Of a stretch of DNA of 9,139 nt, positions 1 to 6,800 are shown piece by piece. The position numbers were made by a program, and so were the translations under genes. Every line of letters begins with the position of its first letter. Position 1 is the stretch's first letter. The notes beneath the pieces are model-generated. The model was not told where the DNA came from and did no database searches. It worked only from the letters and a program-made list of their open reading frames with translations. Origin of the DNA: an uncultured bacterium. GTDB taxonomy: Bacteria; Bacteroidota; Bacteroidia; Chitinophagales; CAIODY01. Where the stretch lies: contig CAIQHW010000238.1 in assembly GCA_903871715.1 (NCBI GenBank), forward strand, positions 1 to 9,139. Reading direction: 5' to 3'.

Positions 1-181
1 AAGCCAACAAAATGGATGAAATGCCATTGATGCCAGTGCCCAAATAATTGTGAATGGCAAAAAATGAAAACGCTGCAAAACACAAATTAATGCCTGTGGC
101 AATGACTGAAAAATTAAGAATGTACTTTTCATCAAATACTGATGGATGAATCGGTCTTAACGCATTGATAGTTTGTTTCAT
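1..181 (-). CDS. Partial membrane protein, N-terminal 60 residues, family unknown
   Basis: The reverse strand reads ATG at 181-179 and stays open to the window edge, giving 60 residues; the C-terminal part is missing. The first ~20 residues are polar (MKQTINALRPIHPSVFDEKY). A long hydrophobic stretch follows at about residues 21-47 with aromatic and small residues, then NYLGTGINGISSILLA, which looks like a loop leading into a second membrane segment. This suggests an inner-membrane protein with the N-terminus probably cytoplasmic. The pattern weakly recalls multi-span membrane sensor regions at the N-terminus of Bacteroidota histidine kinases or cyclases, and also YitT-like membrane proteins; neither can be supported from 60 residues. 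It lies 165 nt downstream of ruvB on the same strand and may have its own promoter. Confidence 0.6.
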   Translation of the reverse strand, partial: MKQTINALRPIHPSVFDEKYILNFSVIATGINLCFAAFSFFAIHNYLGTGINGISSILLA

Positions 182-265
182 AATAAAAGAAGTAATATTA
201 AATAGGAGAGGGCATTTTTTTATACGTGGTTTATCGTAAATTTTTTTGAGCAAATCCAAATACGA

Positions 266-277
266 AAAACTCTATCA
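266..277 (-). promoter_or_regulatory. Candidate promoter element upstream of the partial membrane gene
   Basis: The minus strand carries TGATAGAGTTTT (266-277 read in reverse), about 85 nt before the ATG at 181. The same 12-mer occurs on the plus strand upstream of the large surface-protein gene (3726-3737). It resembles the Bacteroidota -7 element TAnnTTTG with one extra base, and a TTG lies 16 nt before the TAGAG on the minus strand, a plausible but slightly close -33 element. This is inference from motif similarity. The same bases take part in the hairpin listed separately, and both readings cannot be assumed. Confidence 0.25.
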
Positions 278-290
278 TTTGGATTGATAG
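272..290 (-). terminator. ruvB: Weak hairpin plus T-run downstream of ruvB
   Basis: On the minus strand, CTATCA and TGATAG form a 6-bp stem around a 7-nt loop, followed by AGTTTTTCG, which looks like a weak rho-independent terminator about 57 nt past the ruvB stop. An overlapping alternative stem pairs AATCCAAAT (253-261) with ATTTGGATT (277-285). The stems are AT-rich, so stability is modest. The rest of the 182-346 gap shows nothing else clear. Confidence 0.3.
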
Positions 291-346
291 CAATGATCTT
301 TCGCTGTTTAAATCACCGATGAAAAATTGGTAAAAAGCTTCTCTGA

Positions 347-1372
347 TTAAAATAACCCACCCAATCGTTGCGGTGGAATTTTGCCTACATGCTTATAAGC
401 AGTATCGGTGGCTTCTCTGCCACGTGGAGTTCGCATCAAATATCCTTCTTGAATTAAATAAGGTTCGTACACTTCTTCAATCGTGCCAGGCTCTTCGCCA
501 ACTGAAGTAGCAATAGTAGTAAGCCCTACAGGACCACCGCCAAATTTTTCGACAATGGCTGCCAGAATTCTGTTGTCCATTTCATCCAATCCATTTTCAT
601 CTACATTCAATGCTTCTAATCCAAATCGAGCAATTTCTAAATCAATTTTGCCATTGCCTTTTACTTGTGCAAAGTCGCGAATGCGCCGCAGTAGAGCGTT
701 TGCAATACGTGGTGTGCCTCGGCTTCGGCGTGCAATTTCAAAAGAACCTTGCTCATCAATTTCTGTTTTTAAAATTGCGCTCGAGCGTTTTACAATTCCT
801 TTCAACACTTCTTTGGTATAATAATCAACCCGTGATGTAATGCCAAAGCGGCTTCGCAATGGCGAACTTAATAATCCACTTCTGGTTGTTGCGCCAACTA
901 ATGTAAATGGATTTAATGAAATCTGCACCGAACGGGCGTTTGGACCCGATTCAATCATGATGTCGATTTTAAAATCTTCCATCGCACTGTATAAATATTC
1001 TTCCACAGTAGTATTCATGCGATGAATTTCATCAATGAATAAAACATCGTTGGGTTGTAAGTTGGTGAGCAAACCAGCTAAATCGCCAGCTTTTTCAATC
1101 ACGGGTCCACTCGAAATTTTCATACTTACACCCAATTCATTGGCAATAATATGACTCAAAGTTGTTTTGCCTAATCCTGGTGGACCGTGTAGCAGCACAT
1201 GGTCTAAGGCTTCGCCACGTTGTTTGGCGGCTTGAATAAAGATGACTAAATTTTCAACAATTTTTTCTTGACCCGAAAAATCATGAAAGGCTTGCGGTCG
1301 CAAAACTTTTTCAATTTCTTTATCGGTGGTGGTTAATTCTTCTTTGTCGTTATTCAAATTTTGATTGCGCAT
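347..1372 (-). CDS. ruvB: Holliday junction branch migration helicase RuvB
   Basis: RuvB is the AAA+ motor that, with RuvA, drives branch migration of Holliday junctions in recombinational repair; RuvC then cleaves the junction. The 341 residues are the usual full length. Visible motifs: Walker A GPPGLGKT at 63-70; Walker B DEIH at 114-117; sensor I GATTR at 160-164; and the LRSRFG arginine-finger segment at 172-177. The C-terminal winged-helix DNA-binding domain shows GGGPVG at 278-283 and RTPRGR at 314-319, and the protein ends in the family-typical PPQRLGGLF. The ATG at 1372 leaves about 20 residues before the conserved core (LRPQAFHDFSGQ), which is normal. It lies 24 nt after rlmB on the same strand, so co-transcription is likely. 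ruvA and ruvC are not in the window. No motif is missing. Confidence 0.97.
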   Translation of the reverse strand: MRNQNLNNDKEELTTTDKEIEKVLRPQAFHDFSGQEKIVENLVIFIQAAKQRGEALDHVLLHGPPGLGKTTLSHIIANELGVSMKISSGPVIEKAGDLAGLLTNLQPNDVLFIDEIHRMNTTVEEYLYSAMEDFKIDIMIESGPNARSVQISLNPFTLVGATTRSGLLSSPLRSRFGITSRVDYYTKEVLKGIVKRSSAILKTEIDEQGSFEIARRSRGTPRIANALLRRIRDFAQVKGNGKIDLEIARFGLEALNVDENGLDEMDNRILAAIVEKFGGGPVGLTTIATSVGEEPGTIEEVYEPYLIQEGYLMRTPRGREATDTAYKHVGKIPPQRLGGLF

Positions 1373-1396
1373 GAATCAGTTTTGTGGGTTGAAAAG

Positions 1397-2158
1397 TTAT
1401 TTTCTGTTTCTCACAGATTCATACAAAACCATGCCTGTAGCCACACTTACGTTGTAAGAATCAATTTGAGAAGAGATAGGAATTTTAAAAGTTTCATCGG
1501 CTCGATTAATAATTAATCGGTTCACACCTTCAGCTTCTTCGCCCATTACAACAGCTATCGGTTGATTAAAATCTAAATCGCTCAATTTTTTGGTGGCTTG
1601 CAAATCGCTGACCAACACCTTTATTTCATAGCCTTTGCACCATTTTATGGTTTGCACCAAATCATCTTCGCGGCATACAGCAATCTTGTTCAATGCACCA
1701 GCACTGGCTTGCATGGCTTCGGCATTAATTTGTGCGCTGTTTCTTTTAGGCACAATGATGGCATGAATGCCGCATCCCAGCGCAGTTCGAGCTATGGCAC
1801 CAAAATTTCTAACATCGGTGATGCCATCTAAAATCAACAAAAACGGAACTTCATTTTTGCTTAAAATATTTTTCAAAATCACTTCTTTATCGTGATAACG
1901 AACCACGGATAAAAACGCTGCAACGCCTTGGTGGTTGGCTTTAAAGGTGAGATAATCTAACTTTTCTTTGGGCACAGCTTTTAGCGGAACGCCGTGTTGT
2001 TTGGCTAATTCGCGGATTTCATCCAACACTTCGCTTTTCAATTCTTTTTGTGTGTACACCACATCCACCGTTTGTCCACCGTTGAAAGCCTCTACAATAG
2101 AGTGTTTGCCGTAAATCAGATTTTCTTTTAGCGTAGGATTTTTATTGCGTTGAAACAT
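1397..2158 (-). CDS. rlmB: TrmH/SpoU-family 23S rRNA 2'-O-ribose methyltransferase, RlmB-like
   Basis: A knotted SPOUT methyltransferase that moves a methyl group from S-adenosylmethionine to a ribose 2'-OH. RlmB of this type modifies G2251 in the 23S rRNA P-loop; the exact target here is inferred. From the ATG at 2158 it has 253 residues, normal for the family. An N-terminal L30e-like substrate-binding domain begins ENLIYGKHSIVEA (12-24) and includes NHQGVAAF (75-82). The SPOUT domain shows motif 1 DGITDVRNFGAIAR (111-124), motif 2 MGEEAEG (205-211), and motif 3 from IPISSQ (226) through SYNVSVATG (234-242) to LYE. Motif 3 has SYNVS where SLNVS is usual. The frame extends to a TTG at 2203, but that adds 15 unconserved residues, so I chose the ATG. 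It lies between the hypothetical gene and ruvB in one probable transcript. TrmH-like tRNA methyltransferase is less likely because of the L30e-like domain. Confidence 0.88.
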   Translation of the reverse strand: MFQRNKNPTLKENLIYGKHSIVEAFNGGQTVDVVYTQKELKSEVLDEIRELAKQHGVPLKAVPKEKLDYLTFKANHQGVAAFLSVVRYHDKEVILKNILSKNEVPFLLILDGITDVRNFGAIARTALGCGIHAIIVPKRNSAQINAEAMQASAGALNKIAVCREDDLVQTIKWCKGYEIKVLVSDLQATKKLSDLDFNQPIAVVMGEEAEGVNRLIINRADETFKIPISSQIDSYNVSVATGMVLYESVRNRK

Positions 2159-2226
2159 GGCATGAAGGTAAAACCGAAGTTTGATTAAATGTAAATGATT
2201 CAAAATTAAATTTTAACCGTCTTTTT

Positions 2227-3639
2227 TCAAAGTGCTTTTTTCATTTCCAACTTTTCCATGAGCCAGCTTTTATCGGGCACTTCGGCATCGTTGGATAGTT
2301 GTTGTAAAATAATTTGTACTTCATTTTTTTCTTGGCAATGCAATAGCTTTTGCAAATAAGACAAGAATTTTTTGTAGCTGATTTGATAATGTTTGGATAG
2401 TTTTCTTTTGCTCATCACCAGCTTTTTAAAACTCAAAATCAAATTATCTAGTGTTTCCCAAGCTTGCAATTCATACAATGTTTTGGCTTGAATAACTTTT
2501 ACATCCAATTGATAAAACAAATCGGTATAAGCCACTTGCAGCAATAGTTTTAACGATTCGTTGTATTTTGTTTGAATGAAAAAAACTTTTGCCAAATTGT
2601 AATTATAAGCGTTCAACTTTTCTTCTTTAGGTAAAAACTGAATGTGCGATTTGATAAATTTTTCAGCCCAATTTATTTCTTTTTGTTGCAATGCCACAGT
2701 GATAATATTTTTAAAATCCCAAGGGCTCATCAATTTTTTGTGCAGCAACAATTGCTCTTTAATGGCATGTTTGTAGAGGATGAAAATTTCTTTATAAAAA
2801 TTGGTTTCACTTTTGTTTATTTTTTCGATGCAGTAAATAATTAAGAACGAATAAATTTCTTTTTGCGTAGTTTTATTTTGTTTGGTTTTTGTTTGAAGCA
2901 AAGTGGTTTTTAAATTTTTATAAAACAACTCGGCTTGGTTAGAAACCTGCATTAGCAGCACTTGCCGATATATTTCAATCACATTTTGTTGTTGGTTTTG
3001 TTGCAACCATGCCAACACATTTTCTTCCCATAAAATGGTTACAGGTTGGTCGAATAATTTTTTGTAGTGATTGGCAGCACTCCAATATTTTAGTTTTTCG
3101 TACAAATAAAAATCATCCAATTTATGTAGCACATCGGCTGTATTCAATTGCTTCTTGCGGCTTTGCAACTGCTCGGTGTGTTGATGCCAATGTTGTTGCA
3201 ACCAAAAATTTTCTATAAAATAATTATCCCAATTTTCTTTTTGTTGTTCGATAGCTGGTTGAAATCGGGTGGCATGAAATGCAAATAAATCATTCAAATT
3301 GCGTTGGTTCAACACCTGTAAATACTGCAATGGCAGTAGGTTGGTGGTGTTTTTTAATTGATAAAATGAAATAAAATCAGCCGCATATTGATACAAGTAA
3401 GAACAATGTTTGTTGAATTGCAGGTTGTTGTATTTCTTCTTTTGTTCCATTTTTTGCCAAACAATTTCTGCCGTTGGATTTTCATTATTTCGAGAATGTA
3501 AAAACAGACGAATGGCTTCAAACAATTTAAAAATGGTTTCATCAGTATTAAAAAACGGGCTTTGTAAATACACCCGAAAGCGTTGCACCTCTTGCGGTGT
3601 AAACGATTGAAGGAGTAAATATAATTTAGTATCTTGCAT
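2227..3639 (-). CDS. Conserved hypothetical protein, Bacteroidota type, helical with TPR-like C-terminal half
   Basis: A 470-residue protein from ATG at 3639, with no known function that I recognise. There is no signal peptide and no clear membrane segment, so it is probably cytoplasmic. It is rich in Gln, Lys, Asn, Leu and aromatic residues and reads as almost wholly alpha-helical. The N-terminus (MQDTKLYLLLQSFTPQEVQR, then a YLQSPFFN motif at about 24-31) matches a pattern I recall from conserved hypothetical proteins of the phylum. Around residues 335-390, helix pairs such as LAKVFFIQTKYNESLKLLLQ and AKTLYELQAWETLDNLI look like degenerate TPR or similar helical repeats, so a scaffold or protein-binding role is possible but unproven. 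It is the first gene of the leftward block with rlmB and ruvB, and diverges from the large surface-protein gene. No Shine-Dalgarno sequence precedes the start, as is usual in this phylum. Confidence 0.8.
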   Translation of the reverse strand: MQDTKLYLLLQSFTPQEVQRFRVYLQSPFFNTDETIFKLFEAIRLFLHSRNNENPTAEIVWQKMEQKKKYNNLQFNKHCSYLYQYAADFISFYQLKNTTNLLPLQYLQVLNQRNLNDLFAFHATRFQPAIEQQKENWDNYFIENFWLQQHWHQHTEQLQSRKKQLNTADVLHKLDDFYLYEKLKYWSAANHYKKLFDQPVTILWEENVLAWLQQNQQQNVIEIYRQVLLMQVSNQAELFYKNLKTTLLQTKTKQNKTTQKEIYSFLIIYCIEKINKSETNFYKEIFILYKHAIKEQLLLHKKLMSPWDFKNIITVALQQKEINWAEKFIKSHIQFLPKEEKLNAYNYNLAKVFFIQTKYNESLKLLLQVAYTDLFYQLDVKVIQAKTLYELQAWETLDNLILSFKKLVMSKRKLSKHYQISYKKFLSYLQKLLHCQEKNEVQIILQQLSNDAEVPDKSWLMEKLEMKKAL

Positions 3640-3706
3640 TTGATTGTAAACATAAGTACAAAAACAACACCTTGCATATCGGGTTAGATAGTGCCATTTT
3701 TTTGTC

Positions 3707-3738
3707 TTTGGAAAAAAGAATCAATTGATAGAGTTTTG
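3707..3738 (+). promoter_or_regulatory. Candidate Bacteroidota-type promoter of the large surface-protein gene
   Basis: TTTG at 3707-3710 and TAGAGTTTTG at 3729-3738 are separated by 18 nt. They resemble the -33 TTTG and -7 TAnnTTTG elements used by the main sigma factor of Bacteroidota, except that the -7 element has one extra base. Transcription would start near 3745, about 125 nt before the preferred start at 3871 and about 15 nt before the alternative ATG at 3760. The 12-mer TGATAGAGTTTT (3726-3737) is shared with the region upstream of the partial membrane gene at the left edge. Confidence 0.35.
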
Positions 3739-3800
3739 CAGCAACAAAATAATTATGCCATGAAATTGAAGATTTACAACTACCATAAAAACAATTTATC

Positions 3801-3828
3801 AAGGAGTAAAAAACCTTTTACACTCCTT
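3801..3828 (+). promoter_or_regulatory. Leader hairpin enclosing AAGGAG, upstream of the surface-protein gene
   Basis: AAGGAGT (3801-3807) and ACTCCTT (3822-3828) form a 7-bp stem, which can be lengthened by AAAA/TTTT pairing after a 2-nt bulge. A pyrimidine run TTCTTCTT follows, so it has some look of an intrinsic terminator or attenuator in the leader. The stem buries a perfect AAGGAG, but this lies too far from any long reading-frame start to act as a ribosome binding site, and this phylum rarely uses one. Role unknown. Confidence 0.3.
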
Positions 3829-3870
3829 TTCTTCTTATGCTATGAGCTACTTAATCGTGTTAAAATAACG

Positions 3871-6800
3871 ATGCGAAAATTGCTTGTGCTTGCTATTTTC
3901 TTTTTGATGGGAATGAGTGCAAAAGCGCAATGGGGCGAAGTGGGTGGGTTGAATAGTTTAGCTGCGAATAGTTCTATTTATTCTGTTTGCAAAGATGCAG
4001 CAGGTAATATATATGCAGCAGGGCAATTTACCAACAGCAGTGGTAAAAGGTATGTAGCTAAATACGATGGAACTGCATGGACAGAACTCGGTGGTTTAAA
4101 TGGATTGTCAGCAAATAATGCTATTGGTGCTGTTTGCACTGATGCTGCTGGTAATATATATACAGCTGGTAGTTTTACTAATTCTAGTGGTAAACGCTAT
4201 GTAGCCAAATATAATGGAACTGCATGGACAGAGCTTGGTGGCTTAAATGGTTTGTCGGCGAATTCGATTATTACTTCCATTTGTGCTGATGCAGCAGGTA
4301 ATATCTATGCAGCTGGTTCCTTTTTCAACAGTAGTTTCAATTATTATGTAGCAAAATTCAATGGAACTACATGGACAGAACTTGGCGGCTTGAATGCTTT
4401 GTCAGCAAATGCCGATATAGAGTCTGTTTATGCTGACGCTCTAGGCAATATCTATGCTGCTGGCTATTTTACCAACAGCAACACAAATTATTATGTTGCA
4501 AAATGGAACGGTACTTCTTGGGCTGAATTGGGTGGCTTGAATGCTTTGTCAGCAAATGGTACGATTAAGTCAATTTGTGCTGATGCATCAGGAAATGTCT
4601 ATGCTTCTGGTATCTTTACAAATACTAATGGGCACTATTATGTAGCTAAATACGATGGAACTGCATGGACAGAACTCGGTGGTTTAAATGGATTGTCAGC
4701 AAATAATTATATTGGTGCTGTTTGCACTGATGCAGCAGGTAATATCTATGCAGCTGGTGGTTTTACCAATTCAATTGGTTATTATTATGTTGCAAAATAC
4801 AATGGAACGAGTTGGAGTGAACTTGGTGGTGTGAATGCTTTATCAGCGAATTTTTGGATGGAATTCATAAGTACTGATGCTTTGGGTAATGTTTATACAG
4901 GAGGCTTTTTCACGAATAGCAGTGGTAAATATTATGTTGCTCAATACACTTGTTTACCAACTTATTCTACATCAACCTTTACTACATGTGGTAGCTACTA
5001 TTTTAACAACCAAACCCTTACCCAAAGCGGCACTTACTATGATACGCTGGCAAATTATCACGGCTGCGATTCGATTATTACTTTGAATTTAACCATTGAT
5101 TCTGTAAAAAATGTATCAGCATCTGTTGTGTCTAACGTGAGCTGTAATGGTTATAGCGATGGTGTTGTTACTTGTACCACACCAATTGGTAAACCGCCAT
5201 TTACATATACTTGGAACTCGTTTGCTCCACAAAGCACAGCTACTAAAACTGGCTTACCTGTTGGTAACTATACAGTTGTAGTAAAGGATAGCAATCAATG
5301 CACCGCCACTTCAACAACAATAGTAGTACAACCCACTGCGCTAACAAATTTTGTGGCTTCTACTTTAAGTAATACTTGTAATTTGAGCCATACTGGCACT
5401 GTTACTGTATCCACTCCATTTGGTGGTACACAACCGTACAGATTTGTATGGAATTCAACTCCAACTCAAACTACTCAAGTTGCATCAAACTTGCCTGCTG
5501 GCACTTATACTGCCATTGTTTTTGATGCTCACAACTGTTCAGTTACAGATACTACGGTTGTTTTATCGTTATCATCATCCAGTTCTTCTCAATCTCAAAC
5601 TGCTTGCTATTCTTATTCCTTCAACAACCAAACCCTTACTCAAAGTGGCACTTACTACGATACGCTTGTAAACCATTTTGGTTGCGATTCGATAATTACA
5701 TTGCATTTAACCATTGGTGTTCCATCTACCTCATCCATCACTCAATCTATTTGTACAGGCAACTCTTATTCATTCAATAATCAAAGCCTTACTGCAAGCG
5801 GTGTTTACCACGATACAATTCCTAACTATACGGGTTGTGATTCAATCATTATTTTGAATTTAACATTTAATAATTGCAAAAATTGGTATGCTGTTCCAGA
5901 TACTAATTTTCGAAATAAACTAATTGCTTTAGGTTATGCAGGTTGTATGAATGCAACGCATGATAGTATTAATACTAATTGTAGTGGTGTAAATTCAACA
6001 ACAATATTAGATTTATCCAATTCCAATATTCATAGTATTGAAGGAATATTAGCGTTTAGCAATTTAACTAATTTAACTTGCTCAAATGATAGCATAACTT
6101 TTATTGACAGTCTTCCTGCATCACTGCAATCATTCAATATTGAAAATAATCAACTGCAAAGTTTACCAAATTATTTGCCTCCTGGTTTAACTGCTTTATC
6201 AATCATATCAAATAAGGTCAATTCCTTACCTTCATTACCATCAACTCTTACAGAATTGAACATTACTGATAATCCTATTCCAAGTTTGCCACAATTGCCT
6301 TCATATATGATTTCATTGGCAATAAGTCAAACAAAAATAGATTCATTACCAATACTTCAAACAGGATTAAGTGTTTTACAAATATCAAGTTTGCGCTTGA
6401 AGAATTTTCCAACTTCTTTGCCTTCAACACTTACACAATTTGCTTGTGCATGGGATTCAATTTACACTTTACCAATTTTACCATCGGGCTTAATACATTT
6501 AAATTTTGTTGGTAATTACATATCTGCACTTCCTTCAATCTTACCATCAGGTTTGCAAGCATTATTGGCCCAAAATAATTTATTAACGTCACTTCCCTCA
6601 TTGCCAAATACACTTACTGATTTGCACATACAGCAAAACAATATAACGTGTTTACCTATCTTGCCAAGTAGTATTACTTTCATCGAATTTGATACAACTA
6701 TAAAATGTTTACCAAACATAATTCATCCAATAGTAGGTTATTCTTATAATTTTCCTGCTACTCCTATTTGCAATATTGGTAATATAAATTCGTGTAACGT

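Noticed and set aside
483..1025. Plus-strand open frames opposite ruvB
   Set aside because: They are antisense to a gene with full RuvB motifs, show no recognisable protein features and overlap each other in different frames.
3354..3677. A 107-residue minus-strand frame overlapping the start of the hypothetical gene
   Set aside because: Cys- and basic-rich translation with no domain pattern; it lies in another frame of the hypothetical gene, whose own start and composition are better supported.
4877..5671. Plus-strand frames of 69 and 83 residues (4877-5086, 5420-5671)
   Set aside because: Both are out of frame within the large surface-protein gene, which encodes recognisable repeats across the same bases.
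6431..6719. Two minus-strand frames opposite the leucine-rich module
   Set aside because: They are shadows created by the regular repeat codons of the plus-strand gene; the plus frame has clear periodic LRR structure.
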